A stretch of DNA of 64,000 nt from Candidatus Poseidonia sp. (GCA_016778305.1 JADHPT010000001.1:221676-285675), one strand, 5' to 3'. Positions 7,785 through 16,523 are shown, numbered from the stretch's first letter. The notes: generated by a model from the sequence alone, not told the origin. Numbers and translations: made by a program.

Positions 7785-9056
7785 ATGGCCTTTCGTGACC
7801 ACCTTGCCGCTGCCACCGTAGAAAAGAGCGAAATTAGCCTTATTCATGAGATGCTTGAGCATTCTCAATCCTCCAACCATGCCATGACAGTTTTTGAAAA
7901 CATCACGGAATGTCCGGGCCACAGATCAGCCGTGAACATGCTTACACGCGACCGTCTTTGTGCAGCAATCGGTATAGAGCCAGAAGCATATATTGACACG
8001 CTTGGATGGGCGATGACAAACCCAAGCACCCCCATCCTCGTAGATACGAAAGATGCCCCATGCATGGAAAATATTGCCGCAGATGTCGATTTGAATTTGA
8101 TCCCGATACCTCATCACTGGCCGGCCGATCGAGGTCGCTATTCTTCAGCGAGCATCATCATCGCGCAGGACAATGGTATTCGAAATGTATCCTTCCATCG
8201 ACAATTCTTACGAGATAAGAATCACCTTGTTGTCCGCCTCGTCCCCCGGCATCTTCGCACCATGGTCATGAACGCTCGCAGCGAAGGAAGAGAAGTTTCA
8301 GTAGCGGTTGTAAACGCCCCTGACCCAGTTGTATTGTTGGCTGCTGCAATGTCCTTCAGCGAGAACATCGACGAACTCACGATTGCTGCTGCCCTTCATG
8401 AAAAACTCTACGGAACCCCCCTTCATTTGGTTGAACTTCCAAACGGCGTTCAAATCCCTGCAGATGCAGAATACGCCTGGTGGGGCCGTATCACCCTTGA
8501 AGACGATGACGAGGGACCATATGTTGACATCACGGGGACTGTTGATGATGTCCGACAAGAACCAGTTATCGAGATTGACGGGCTCACGCACAGAGACAAC
8601 CCCATTTTCCACGCGCTCATTCCCGGTGAGGCTGAGCACAAGACCCTCATGGGCCTTCCCCGAGCACCAACCATCAAGGCAGCTGTTAATGAGGTTGTCA
8701 ACTGTATCGACGTCCACATGACCGAAGGCGGATGTGGTTGGCTTGGAGCAGTTTTGAAAATTAAAAAGGAAAATCACGATGATGGAATGAAAGCCATTGA
8801 AGCTGCATTTGCAGGCCATAAAAGCATGAAAATCGTCACCGTCGTTGATGAAGACATTGACATCACCGACCCTGTACGTGTTGAATGGGCCATGATGACC
8901 CGCTGGCAACCAGACAAAGACACGATTATTCTAAGCAATCAACGAGGAAGTTCATTGGACCCTTCACGTTATGAGGACGGCAAGACCTCCAAGATCGGTT
9001 TTGATGCAACCATTGACTTTGGCGTTGAGCGCGAAGGATTCATGTCCGTACAATAG
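7785..9056 (+). CDS. ubiD: UbiD-family decarboxylase (candidate anhydromevalonate phosphate decarboxylase)
   Basis: UbiD enzymes are prenylated-FMN-dependent decarboxylases. The product is 423 residues from the ATG at 7785 (MAFRDHL); the 46 codons upstream look non-coding. Family features are FENITECPGHRSAVNML at the N-terminus, the RNVSFHRQFL segment, AVVNAPDPVVLLAAAM, and the LVELPNGVQIPADAEYAWWG stretch typical of UbiD. In archaea one UbiD branch decarboxylates trans-anhydromevalonate 5-phosphate to isopentenyl phosphate, the substrate of the kinase at 0.7 kb. That role is attractive here but is inferred from pathway context, not from diagnostic residues. It is divergent from S12 and followed by a helical-repeat gene and a Nudix gene. 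Confidence 0.85.
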   Translation: MAFRDHLAAATVEKSEISLIHEMLEHSQSSNHAMTVFENITECPGHRSAVNMLTRDRLCAAIGIEPEAYIDTLGWAMTNPSTPILVDTKDAPCMENIAADVDLNLIPIPHHWPADRGRYSSASIIIAQDNGIRNVSFHRQFLRDKNHLVVRLVPRHLRTMVMNARSEGREVSVAVVNAPDPVVLLAAAMSFSENIDELTIAAALHEKLYGTPLHLVELPNGVQIPADAEYAWWGRITLEDDDEGPYVDITGTVDDVRQEPVIEIDGLTHRDNPIFHALIPGEAEHKTLMGLPRAPTIKAAVNEVVNCIDVHMTEGGCGWLGAVLKIKKENHDDGMKAIEAAFAGHKSMKIVTVVDEDIDITDPVRVEWAMMTRWQPDKDTIILSNQRGSSLDPSRYEDGKTSKIGFDATIDFGVEREGFMSVQ

Positions 9057-9066
9057 GGGTGCAATC

Positions 9067-10089
9067 ATGGTCGAAAGTCAAGACCTTTTGCAACACCCGA
9101 GGAGAAATTTAGGCAATCGATATCGTTCAACTGCTCAAAAATTCGCCAACCTCGCCAAAAAAGACCCTGCGAGGGCAAACGAAAACCTCGCGTGGGCAGA
9201 ACAGAATGCACGACAGGCTATTTTACATGATTTTACCGACGAACGCAACTGGCGATGTTTAGCCGATCTCAAAGTTTTGAATCGGGACGGAGATGGCCTC
9301 CATGCTGTGCTTGAAGATGTATTTTCTATCCTCGGTAGAGATCCTGAACATCTTGACCAATTGAGAGGAATTGATTTTCTAGCAGTGGGTCAAGAATTGC
9401 TTGAGGCTGCCTTCGCCAAAGATCCACTTGACCCTGATAATTGGTGGGCCTTGATGACCTCGGCAGAAACTGAAGATGATTCGAGCAACACGTTCACCCT
9501 CGCATCTTTTGCGGCCCGATGTCGCCGCCTCAATTTTTCAGACCAACGTGCAAACATCGTATTTGGTCGCCGTATTGAGCGCATCCGAGTTTCAGGGGAT
9601 GAAGACCTTTTTATCGATCTAGCACGACAATTGCTAGCTCACAGACCTTTGAATCATGAATTGTGGATGGAAATGGGGAGACTCCATGAACGACGCAATG
9701 AAATTGATGATGCATGGTCGTGTTACGACCACGTTCAACAGTTGCGACCTCATCTTACAGTTCGGGACCAATTTCTCGACCGTTTGAAACGAGGAATGGA
9801 TGGAGAAGAACAACTGCCTTGGTCAGGTCCAAGTATCGAGCATCGTGATGCTTTTTTGAAAAATATGGAATCACTCACAGAGCGCATTTCAACCCAGCAA
9901 GATATCGACACTTCTGCTGTCACAGAGGATCATGACGCAGAACACGTTCATCCGGATGAAGTTCGCCTCAAATCACTGATAGAGCAAGACGATTATCAAG
10001 AGGCTTTCTTCCTTGCTCGCCGCTTATTGGCAAATGGAGAAGAATGGGCGCACCCGTGGTTGGACCAAATCAAACAAAAAATGAGTTGA
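9067..10089 (+). CDS. Helical-repeat (TPR-like) protein
   Basis: The product is 340 residues from the ATG at 9067, which follows AGGGGTG by a few bases and lies 10 bases after the UbiD stop. The sequence is soluble and mostly helical, with repeats of roughly 34-38 residues containing W/A/L-x2-A patterns (for example DPDNWWALMTSAE, NHELWMEMGRLHERRNEIDDAWSCYDHVQQL). This last unit is a good TPR-type hairpin. A linker rich in Asp, Glu and His (about 290-315) precedes a final helical pair. I recognise no enzyme motif. It is likely a scaffold or adaptor, co-transcribed with UbiD and the downstream Nudix gene. Confidence 0.65.
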   Translation: MVESQDLLQHPRRNLGNRYRSTAQKFANLAKKDPARANENLAWAEQNARQAILHDFTDERNWRCLADLKVLNRDGDGLHAVLEDVFSILGRDPEHLDQLRGIDFLAVGQELLEAAFAKDPLDPDNWWALMTSAETEDDSSNTFTLASFAARCRRLNFSDQRANIVFGRRIERIRVSGDEDLFIDLARQLLAHRPLNHELWMEMGRLHERRNEIDDAWSCYDHVQQLRPHLTVRDQFLDRLKRGMDGEEQLPWSGPSIEHRDAFLKNMESLTERISTQQDIDTSAVTEDHDAEHVHPDEVRLKSLIEQDDYQEAFFLARRLLANGEEWAHPWLDQIKQKMS

Positions 10090-10093
10090 TCCT

Positions 10094-10498
10094 TTGTCCG
10101 CAAATCTACCTGTTTTTGTCTTGGGCTGGATAACGGTTGCAGGAGAAGCGCCAACCCTGATGGGAGAAGGTGGCAGAGTCCTCTTTGTTCGTCATCCCCA
10201 ACGTGGTTGGGAAATCCCTGGAGGTCACCTCGAAGAAGGCGAAACTCCTGAAAATGCTCTGGCACGAGAGTTATTTGAAGAGACTGGACTCAAAGGAAGG
10301 CTTCAGCGCTGGAATACTGAATATTATCCCAAAGGATGGGTTGGCCACGTCATTGTAGATTCCACGGAACAAGAATTCTGGCAGGCGGATGATGACAAGG
10401 TCTCGCAGGTGCGATGGTGGTCAACAACGCCTCCTGTCATTCAATGGACCAAAGAGGAATTTGAAGACTTGTCCGACTGGTTCTCAAAGCCGATTTGA
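10094..10498 (+). CDS. Nudix hydrolase
   Basis: The product is 134 residues. The full Nudix box is visible: G-x5-E-x7-RELFEETG (about residues 44-66), so catalytic metal-binding Glu residues are intact. Nudix enzymes cleave nucleoside diphosphates linked to another moiety; the substrate cannot be read from the sequence. The WEIPGGHLEEGE lead-in and the late W-rich segment resemble MutT/ADP-ribose-type members. The start used is a TTG at 10094, 4 bases after the upstream stop, so translation is probably coupled; no ATG exists before the conserved strand. Its 3' end overlaps the convergent gene by 15 bases. Confidence 0.85.
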   Translation: MSANLPVFVLGWITVAGEAPTLMGEGGRVLFVRHPQRGWEIPGGHLEEGETPENALARELFEETGLKGRLQRWNTEYYPKGWVGHVIVDSTEQEFWQADDDKVSQVRWWSTTPPVIQWTKEEFEDLSDWFSKPI

Positions 10499-11563
10499 AT
10501 CGAGTACTGTTAACGTTGCCAACCGCTTTCCCCACAGCGTTGTAGTCGCTTCATCATCAGCACATGCTTGAGCTACAGCAGCCAACATGGGATCGTCAAC
10601 CTCATCGGGAGAAGCCATCAGGTCAGCGAACACTTCCATTCGCCCCATACGGTGAGCAAGCGTAAGCATGGCTCGAACCGCTGGGCGATCGGGACCCGAA
10701 TATCCAGGCTCAAGATGTTCGATACACCAATTGAAAACGCCGGACAGGTCATCTGGATGGACCGAAAGGGATGGACGGTCTTCGTCGACACCAACTGGGG
10801 AAGCCTCCTCAACCTGAACGTGCATGAATGTGGCATTCATATCCTGATGCTCATAACTCAGGTCCAAAAAGAGGGACCCTGCTTCAATGGCCATTTGAGA
10901 CTGCCCAGCCATGATGGCGTGTTTATGCGCATTCCAAGCGTGACGTCCAGCATCAAAATCATGTCCAATAGCATGGCGTATACGACTTGCGCCGAGCCTT
11001 GAAATCGCCACTGTTTCATGCGCATGGCCAGCCTTGCGAGAGATGTCCCCATAGACTTGCAAAGCCATCAACGCCTCACCTTGGGCGAGATGGTAGGCGG
11101 CCTTGTTAAGCAACGATAGATCGTGGTCCCGGCTTGCTTTCGCCACAGATTTCAAGCGTGTTTCAGCCCATGTCAAATCCTGCTCGGCGCCTTCAGAATC
11201 CCCCGCTTCATAGCGAACTAAACCTCGCTCCATGCGCAATCGTCCTTCGAGAGCGAGGTCGCGAGTTTCGGGATGGGTTACCACTTCAAGAGCGGTTTCA
11301 ATTGCTTCAGAAAGATGGGTATCACCCAACCAACGACGACGAACAAGTGACATGACTGCCATCTCACCAGGTGTTAGAAATCCTTCAATGACTTCCAAAA
11401 GTTCAGGCGCATCGAGAAAAAGAGCTGCCTCTGCCAACGTGAGCCAAGACGGCCATCCCGATTCTTCCTTCCAGTCACTGAGAACATCTGCAGACACGGG
11501 CCCCTCTTCTCGCCATTTTGAAATCAATCGGCCGGGTCCTTCGGGTGTTTCAATTACAGTCAT
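10484..11563 (-). CDS. Helical-repeat (TPR-like) protein at the end of the exosome cluster
   Basis: The product is 359 residues from the ATG at 11563, preceded by GGGAAGTGA. It is mainly helical with TPR-like pairs, for example ALEGRLRMERGLVRYEAGDSEGAEQDL and LLNKAAYHLAQGEALMALQVYGDI. The middle region is Ala/His rich and the C-terminal part has regular Leu/Ala heptads. No signal peptide or TM segment is visible. It starts 4 bases after the DHH gene's stop, so it appears to be the distal gene of the proteasome/exosome superoperon. Function is unknown. Confidence 0.6.
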   Translation of the reverse strand: MTVIETPEGPGRLISKWREEGPVSADVLSDWKEESGWPSWLTLAEAALFLDAPELLEVIEGFLTPGEMAVMSLVRRRWLGDTHLSEAIETALEVVTHPETRDLALEGRLRMERGLVRYEAGDSEGAEQDLTWAETRLKSVAKASRDHDLSLLNKAAYHLAQGEALMALQVYGDISRKAGHAHETVAISRLGASRIRHAIGHDFDAGRHAWNAHKHAIMAGQSQMAIEAGSLFLDLSYEHQDMNATFMHVQVEEASPVGVDEDRPSLSVHPDDLSGVFNWCIEHLEPGYSGPDRPAVRAMLTLAHRMGRMEVFADLMASPDEVDDPMLAAVAQACADDEATTTLWGKRLATLTVLDSNRL

Positions 11564-11567
11564 CGGT

Positions 11568-12560
11568 TCACTTCCCTCGTTCAATTCGAGCAACAGCATC
11601 TATGAATGCGGATTCAGCTGCTACCGGATCGGCTTGACCAGACCATCCTGCGGCTCCATCATGCCCCCCACCCTTGCCGCCGAGCGATTCAGAAAGACCT
11701 TCCATGATACTTCCAAGATGCAAGCCAGCGAGAACACTGGACCTCGATGCACGAACGGTGAGACGAGTTTCTCCGTGTCGATGACGGGTAACGACAACGG
11801 CATCAGCCCCAATACCCGACAGCAATGAGGCGACTCTCCCTTCGAGCGTACCTGCGGTCGAACGCAATACACGCCATGGGCCAGCTTCAGTAAGTTCAGT
11901 ACGTTGCAACCCTCTCAACATAGCACCTTGGTCACTGGGGGATGGTCGTTCATCTTCCATTGATTCAATGAAGGACTGGTAGTCAATGCCCCCGTTTTCA
12001 AGAAGCGATGCTGCGATTTCAAACGAACCTGCATTGGCATGTCGGAATCGCCCGGTATCTGTGACTAATCCTGCGAGGAGGAACTCACATACTGGACCTG
12101 TCATTTGCTTATTTGCGTGGTTGAGCATGTACCTGGCAACCATTTCGGTTGTTGAACGTACATCCCACTTCAATGAGAAATCGCCTTCCTGTAACTTCCA
12201 ATCATCGGTTGCATGGTGGTCGAGGATACATTTGGGTACGTTGGGCAAGTCAAGACCTGTTTGGTCGGCTGCTGCTGCATCAACGATAACTAGTGCACTG
12301 ATGCTGGATGGCCATTGTTCTCTGCCCGACTTCAACAGGCGAAAAGGAGCGTGGTGAGACTCAACAAGACGTCGCGCAACGCGACCGAGATGGACGCCAC
12401 ATGCCATGAAGTTGGGATGGATGGATGAAAGTGCGATTGCTGAACCAACGGTATCCATATCACCATTTTTCCCAGTAATGACCGCAACGGGTCCACGGGC
12501 GGTTGCCTCACATAGCCAATGATGCAACGATTCTAAATCGTCGTTATGCAGTTGTTTCAT
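11568..12560 (-). CDS. DHH/DHHA1-family phosphoesterase (RecJ/Nrn-like)
   Basis: The product is 330 residues, the length of stand-alone DHH-DHHA1 proteins that act on nanoRNA, 5' single-stranded nucleic acid or cyclic dinucleotides. Motif I appears as GDMDTVGSA rather than the usual DHDADG form; motif II is VIVDAA; motif III is the signature DHHATDD; motif IV is GLVTDTGRF; and the DHHA1 substrate loop is GGKGGGHDGAAG near residue 300. The metal-binding Asp/His set therefore looks complete. The ATG overlaps the stop of prefoldin beta (ATGA), so they are translationally coupled. A role in RNA turnover with the exosome is suggested by location only. Confidence 0.85.
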   Translation of the reverse strand: MKQLHNDDLESLHHWLCEATARGPVAVITGKNGDMDTVGSAIALSSIHPNFMACGVHLGRVARRLVESHHAPFRLLKSGREQWPSSISALVIVDAAAADQTGLDLPNVPKCILDHHATDDWKLQEGDFSLKWDVRSTTEMVARYMLNHANKQMTGPVCEFLLAGLVTDTGRFRHANAGSFEIAASLLENGGIDYQSFIESMEDERPSPSDQGAMLRGLQRTELTEAGPWRVLRSTAGTLEGRVASLLSGIGADAVVVTRHRHGETRLTVRASRSSVLAGLHLGSIMEGLSESLGGKGGGHDGAAGWSGQADPVAAESAFIDAVARIERGK

Positions 12561-12874
12561 TCCTGTGCACCCTGAAGTGAAGATTTGAGCTCGTCATAGG
12601 TTTGGACCAATTGCTTTTCACGTTCAGCGAAACGCTCGAGATGAACACGCAGTGCTGCAAGTGTTTCGGTCAGTTCAACAACGAGTGCATCACGGTCACT
12701 TACCTCGATCAGTACACCGCCAAGTTGACGATGAAGTGAGAGGTCAGCTGGCTGATTTTTTACAGCCTCAACCGTCCCCTCAAGTTCTTGGACTTGAGCA
12801 CGAACGCTGCTCACTTGTTGGCGCGCGGCCTGCACTTCAGCAACGACCATTTGGAGTTGTTCGAGATGTTCCAT
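12557..12874 (-). CDS. pfdB: Prefoldin beta subunit
   Basis: Prefoldin is the jellyfish-shaped chaperone that hands unfolded proteins to the thermosome. The product is 105 residues from the ATG at 12874, preceded by AGTGAG; a TTG 4 codons upstream is also possible. The architecture is a long N-terminal coiled coil, a short central hairpin region (LHRQLGGVLIEV, the usual V-Y-x2-G-position segment) and a second coiled coil. It is slightly shorter than the typical 115-125 residues. Its position after Pcc1 in the exosome superoperon is conserved in many archaea and supports the call. Confidence 0.78.
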   Translation of the reverse strand: MEHLEQLQMVVAEVQAARQQVSSVRAQVQELEGTVEAVKNQPADLSLHRQLGGVLIEVSDRDALVVELTETLAALRVHLERFAEREKQLVQTYDELKSSLQGAQE

Positions 12875-12907
12875 TTGCTCACTCAATTGAAGCGGTGAGG
12901 TTGTGGT

Positions 12908-13132
12908 TCAAGAATGCTTGCCGAATACTTTCAGGACGGAATCTGTGGCGATCAAACCGCGCATGCGTGTATTCCACATGGCTCTCATGTCTTTGGCATG
13001 TATTTCTTCAAGGTTAATTTGAAACTGATTATCTCCGGTCCAATGCGTTTCACAATCGGTGGCTAAGCATGCTGCGAGCGCCTTGGTATCGGTTTCGATC
13101 TCCGAGGAAATCTCCAAGGAAAGGCGCCACAT
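12908..13132 (-). CDS. pcc1: KEOPS complex subunit Pcc1
   Basis: Pcc1 is the dimerising subunit of KEOPS, which makes t6A37 in ANN-decoding tRNAs. The product is 74 residues from the ATG at 13132; a GTG at 13141 is an alternative. The pattern fits the family: N-terminal strand RLSLEI, a middle helix ETDTKALAACL, and a C-terminal RAMWNTRMRGLIATDSVL helix that forms the dimer interface. It lies between L37Ae and prefoldin beta, the usual place. No other KEOPS gene is in this window. Confidence 0.7.
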   Translation of the reverse strand: MWRLSLEISSEIETDTKALAACLATDCETHWTGDNQFQINLEEIHAKDMRAMWNTRMRGLIATDSVLKVFGKHS

Positions 13133-13153
13133 GTGCGTCACACTGGTGTCGAT

Positions 13154-13516
13154 TCACTCTTCTTCGCTAGAAGTTCGTGCATCAGCCAATTCCCGTTCGT
13201 AATTCATGGCAGCTTGCTGTGCAATGAATGCCATGTCAGCGGTGGTTGCTCCATCAACTGAACGACGTAGAATTCGATTGTTTGCGTCTGAGGCACGGGT
13301 GAAGGGTTCCCAAGCGCCGCCAGCGAATGTGTGATCACATTTCTTACAGGTCCAAATGCCAACGGATTGGCGTTCGACCTTTTGATATTGACACACGGGG
13401 CATGTGTACTTGCGGGAGCGCTTGGCCATAGCCGAGCCTGCATTGCGTCGTACTGACACACCGTAGCGTGCACCGAATCGTGCTGTTGCACCTGCTTTCT
13501 GGGTTCGCTTTGCCAA
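13154..13516 (-). CDS. rpl37ae: 50S ribosomal protein L37Ae
   Basis: This zinc-ribbon protein of the large subunit is 120 residues here, compared with roughly 75-95 in most archaea. The conserved core is KRTQKAGATARFGARYGV, an SRKYTCPVC knuckle, and the second knuckle WTCKKC followed by FAGGAW. The extra length is an acidic C-terminal tail of about 35 residues after DANNRILRR. The start is a TTG at 13516 directly after the Rrp42 stop, supported by GGAGGAG upstream and by the family N-terminus (A-K-R-T). It belongs to the exosome superoperon. Confidence 0.9.
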   Translation of the reverse strand: MAKRTQKAGATARFGARYGVSVRRNAGSAMAKRSRKYTCPVCQYQKVERQSVGIWTCKKCDHTFAGGAWEPFTRASDANNRILRRSVDGATTADMAFIAQQAAMNYERELADARTSSEEE

Positions 13517-14302
13517 TCAGTTCTCCTCCTCTTTTGCAACGATCTTTCGTAGTTCAACACAGCGCGTTTGTGCCACTTCGAATATCTCGGCAAACTCGGC
13601 GGGGGTGAACACTCCTCTTAGTCCCTTCTGTAGAGAGTGGAGATGTCCTTCATCACCAAGTGTAATGTGAATGCGCTCGTCACCACCGAGTTCTTCCTGC
13701 TCTGAAGCATCGAGAACAAAGCGGCCTCCAACCCTGGTAAAAGATGCCATGATTGGCGTTCCCTTGATCTGGAGTTTGTGATCGTCACCGACATCAAAAC
13801 GCTCAGCGGGAACGATTGCAGTACGCAAAGCAGCAATAGCGGCGAGCCCGCATGCATCGAAGATGTTGCCACGGTCTGAAAGAACGTGAATGTCAATCAT
13901 GACACCCCAAACCTTCTCGCCAGGAACAATGCAGAGGCTTTCCATGTCAATGCAGCCTGATTCACGGATTCCACGGTCGACAACACGGCCCAGTTCAATG
14001 GATTGAGGAGAAGGAGGGCCCGGTTCATACTTCCGACCTGCAACAGGACGAAGTTCAGCTCCGCACATGAGAGAGCCTTGAGTTGGGCGGTCTGGCCACG
14101 GTGTGCGCAATTCAAATTTGACACCAGCGTAGACAACAGTTCCGCCCATGACGACCTTTGCAGATCCTTCGGCATTGTAGAGACAGTTGGTTTCAAGCGT
14201 GAATTCACGACCTTCCCAACGACCACGTCCATCAAGGCGTGCATCGTCTTCAGCAAGACGAGCGAGTTCTTGGCGCAAAAGCGTAGGGACGAGTTCGACC
14301 AT
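13517..14302 (-). CDS. rrp42: Exosome complex subunit Rrp42
   Basis: Rrp42 is the non-catalytic RNase PH-fold partner of Rrp41 in the archaeal exosome ring. The product is 261 residues. Diagnostic stretches are ARLDGRGRWEGREF at the N-terminus, LGRVVDRGIRESGCID, GEKVWGVMIDIHVLSDRGN and DACGLAAIAAL. The start ATG at 14302 overlaps the Rrp41 stop (TGATG), a sign of coupling that should keep the two subunits equimolar. It is followed directly by L37Ae. Confidence 0.95.
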   Translation of the reverse strand: MVELVPTLLRQELARLAEDDARLDGRGRWEGREFTLETNCLYNAEGSAKVVMGGTVVYAGVKFELRTPWPDRPTQGSLMCGAELRPVAGRKYEPGPPSPQSIELGRVVDRGIRESGCIDMESLCIVPGEKVWGVMIDIHVLSDRGNIFDACGLAAIAALRTAIVPAERFDVGDDHKLQIKGTPIMASFTRVGGRFVLDASEQEELGGDERIHITLGDEGHLHSLQKGLRGVFTPAEFAEIFEVAQTRCVELRKIVAKEEEN

Positions 14303-15030
14303 CAAGCCTCACCTCCGTCATAGCGTCGGCGAAGAGCATCGACCATGATTTCATGGATTTCCTTAGCCGCTTTGAAATTGTATTCCATTGCGAGGTTGTA
14401 TTCCTCAAGAGAAAGGTCGCCATCCATCTGTAGGAACGCGATTTCGCCAGTGTTGGGCAGAATACCAACGGGTAGGTCGGCCTGCCCGTAGTTGTCTTCA
14501 GCCTTGTCAAGGTCGAGAACGACTGTGTCCTCGATTTTTCCAGAGGCTACACCAACGATCATGTCACGCATGGGGATGCCAGCGTCCGCAAGAGCAACCG
14601 ATGCAGCAGTAATTCCGACACAACGAGTACCGGCTTCGGCAGCAAGGATTTCAATTTCCACACGAATCTTGGAGCGGGGGTAGCGTTCTACGAGAACAAC
14701 TGATTCCAATGCCTCGGCAGTCACCTTTGAAATTTCACGAGAGCGACGGTTGAATCCAGGACGGATTCTGTCGGAGGTTGAGAAAGGTGCCATGTTGTAT
14801 CGAACGTCGATAACCGCTCGGTCTTGGCGTTGAATCTTACGTGGGTGTGCTTCCATCGGACCGTACACGGCAGCGACTGCAACGTTCAGCCCGTGAGTTA
14901 CCATGGCTGATCCTTCTGCAGCAGGCAAAATACCTGCCTCAATTGTCACTGGACGTATTTCATCCAATTTGCGACCGTCAAGTCGACTTCCGTCGTCGTT
15001 TAGTAATTGTACATCTCCATATCCACCCAT
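14302..15030 (-). CDS. rrp41: Exosome complex subunit Rrp41 (catalytic)
   Basis: Rrp41 is the phosphorolytic 3'-5' exoribonuclease subunit. The product is 242 residues. Visible are GSRLDGRKLDEIRP, MAPFSTSDRIRPGFNRRSRE (the basic RNA-binding loop), GTRCVGITAASVAL, and the active-site acidic segment KAEDNYGQADLP. The N-terminal GGYGDVQLL strand is typical of archaeal proteins. The ATG at 15030 overlaps the Rrp4 stop (TGATG), as does its own stop with Rrp42, so the three exosome genes are tightly coupled. Confidence 0.96.
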   Translation of the reverse strand: MGGYGDVQLLNDDGSRLDGRKLDEIRPVTIEAGILPAAEGSAMVTHGLNVAVAAVYGPMEAHPRKIQRQDRAVIDVRYNMAPFSTSDRIRPGFNRRSREISKVTAEALESVVLVERYPRSKIRVEIEILAAEAGTRCVGITAASVALADAGIPMRDMIVGVASGKIEDTVVLDLDKAEDNYGQADLPVGILPNTGEIAFLQMDGDLSLEEYNLAMEYNFKAAKEIHEIMVDALRRRYDGGEA

Positions 15031-15719
15031 CAAGCATCACCTTTTGTTGTCTGTTCCATTTCTGAAAGAATTGTTTCGAATGCTTTGCTGTGGCCATATT
15101 CAGCGACCATTTGCAGGGCCATTCGAGCCCAAGCGATGCCGTCTGCATCACCATCGATCCAAACACGGCCGTTTTCTCCGACCATAATTCGGCAATCACA
15201 TGCCTCTCGCATGCGTTGTAAGAGTGCGTTATTGTCCCCGCGTACCCGATCGATGTGTTGTACGGGGATGCTCTCGACCGTTCCTTGGTTCAAGCGTCGT
15301 AGACCGACACCTTTCATCGTCAACACGACGTTGTGGCATTCGTCCACTTCTTGGACACGAGCCAAAACAACATTGCCAACATCCATGTGTTGGCGTGCTG
15401 CTCCAAACTCAACTTTCCACGGAGCGAGGGACATAGGGAGGAGGCCTTGGAAGGCACCGTTGATATTCATGAACCATAGGTTGTTACGAACTTCAGCCAC
15501 AGTAGCGACAACAAGGTCTCCCGAGCGTGGCATGTATGCGGCATTGATTGGGTCAATGGATACGGTATTGTTTTGTTCTCGCAACCAACCTAGTTGGGTT
15601 GCAATCATTGATTCTTCAGCGGTAACAATTCCGCTTCCTGCTCGCTTCCCGGCGGATGGTCCGATGACCATACCCGGGGTCACGAGGCGCTGCTCGGCGC
15701 CGGTCTGACCTTGGGACAT
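15030..15719 (-). CDS. rrp4: Exosome complex RNA-binding cap subunit Rrp4
   Basis: Rrp4 forms the RNA-binding cap of the exosome, with N-terminal, S1 and KH domains. The product is 229 residues from the ATG at 15719, which has GGAGAG 6 bases upstream; longer frames would run into the SBDS gene. Seen are VTPGMVI and an SGIV strand (N-domain), GDLVVATVAEVRNNLWFMNING (S1), and a C-terminal KH segment with CRIMVGENGRVWIDGD, which carries the KH GxxGxxW-type loop. The last residues overlap the start of Rrp41. Confidence 0.94.
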   Translation of the reverse strand: MSQGQTGAEQRLVTPGMVIGPSAGKRAGSGIVTAEESMIATQLGWLREQNNTVSIDPINAAYMPRSGDLVVATVAEVRNNLWFMNINGAFQGLLPMSLAPWKVEFGAARQHMDVGNVVLARVQEVDECHNVVLTMKGVGLRRLNQGTVESIPVQHIDRVRGDNNALLQRMREACDCRIMVGENGRVWIDGDADGIAWARMALQMVAEYGHSKAFETILSEMEQTTKGDA

Positions 15720-15783
15720 TCTTTTCTCTCCAAACCCGCCGAGCCGCCGACCCATGATAAAGGCCACCCTAAGGGGCACACGT

Positions 15784-16476
15784 TCAACTGTTGAGTTCTT
15801 TGACTTCAGCATCTGAACTACGACGCATCACTTGACCAATCAATTCAGCCTTCATCCCAGCAGGGCATTCGATGACACAAGCCCAGGACCCGTCTTCAAG
15901 CCAGCCTTCTTTTTGTTGATAGGCGAGGAGCTCTCGGTGAACGCTACCGTATGCAGAGCCGGGCACTTTGAAGGCAAGACGAACGGTTTCGAAAGAGAGC
16001 GGAATCAAGGGCTTCAATTTAGCAATCGCATCCTTCACCTGCTCCTCGAGCCGTTTGAATGGATCTACCGAATAACGTGATTCATCCAATGCTAATTCCA
16101 ACCGAGTCTTCGGGTGCGGCGATTTGGTTTTCGGGTCAACTGCTTGGGAGTGAATGTGGTGGATGATTTTCTGACGCATTTGCTCCACCATATGCTTGCG
16201 TTGAGCCGTTGTAAGTTGTATGGACCCCTTTGCGAGGATGGTTTGAGTGATGACGGTGATGTCTTGTGTACCAAAGACACGCTCAATGGCATCCTCAGTG
16301 GGGCGTTCACCGTCCCGTGCATCGTGAAATACTTCGTCAATAGCGAGAAAATCATCAATTTCTACCGATGTAGAATCTTCCTTGAACGCCTCAACGAGGG
16401 CTGGATCGACGAGGACTTCGTAGCGTTTGCCACCTTTCTCAAGTCGTGCAAGAACTGAATCGTCTAAACTAACCAT
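15784..16476 (-). CDS. sdo1: Ribosome maturation protein SBDS/Sdo1
   Basis: SBDS proteins help release anti-association factors during late 60S/50S maturation. The product is 230 residues from the ATG at 16476, preceded by GGGGTTCC. Visible are the N-terminal FYSH-type domain (LARLEKGGKRYEVLVDP, with DFLAIDEVFHDA), the helical middle domain (QLTTAQRKHMVEQMRQKIIHHI, then DPKTKSPHP), and the C-terminal ferredoxin-like domain. Position between psmA and rrp4 is the conserved archaeal arrangement. It is separated from psmA by 47 bases. Confidence 0.95.
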   Translation of the reverse strand: MVSLDDSVLARLEKGGKRYEVLVDPALVEAFKEDSTSVEIDDFLAIDEVFHDARDGERPTEDAIERVFGTQDITVITQTILAKGSIQLTTAQRKHMVEQMRQKIIHHIHSQAVDPKTKSPHPKTRLELALDESRYSVDPFKRLEEQVKDAIAKLKPLIPLSFETVRLAFKVPGSAYGSVHRELLAYQQKEGWLEDGSWACVIECPAGMKAELIGQVMRRSSDAEVKELNS

Positions 16477-16523
16477 GGAACCCCTCACTGTGACATGAGA
16501 GGTAGCGTGTATGAACCTAACCC

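Noticed and set aside
8298..8909. Long minus-strand open frame (203 codons) opposite the UbiD gene
   Set aside because: It lies wholly within the well-supported UbiD frame, has low-complexity, family-free sequence, and no ribosome-binding site.
13204..13593. Minus-strand open frame overlapping the L37Ae and Rrp42 genes
   Set aside because: It is a shadow in another frame of two clearly recognised genes.
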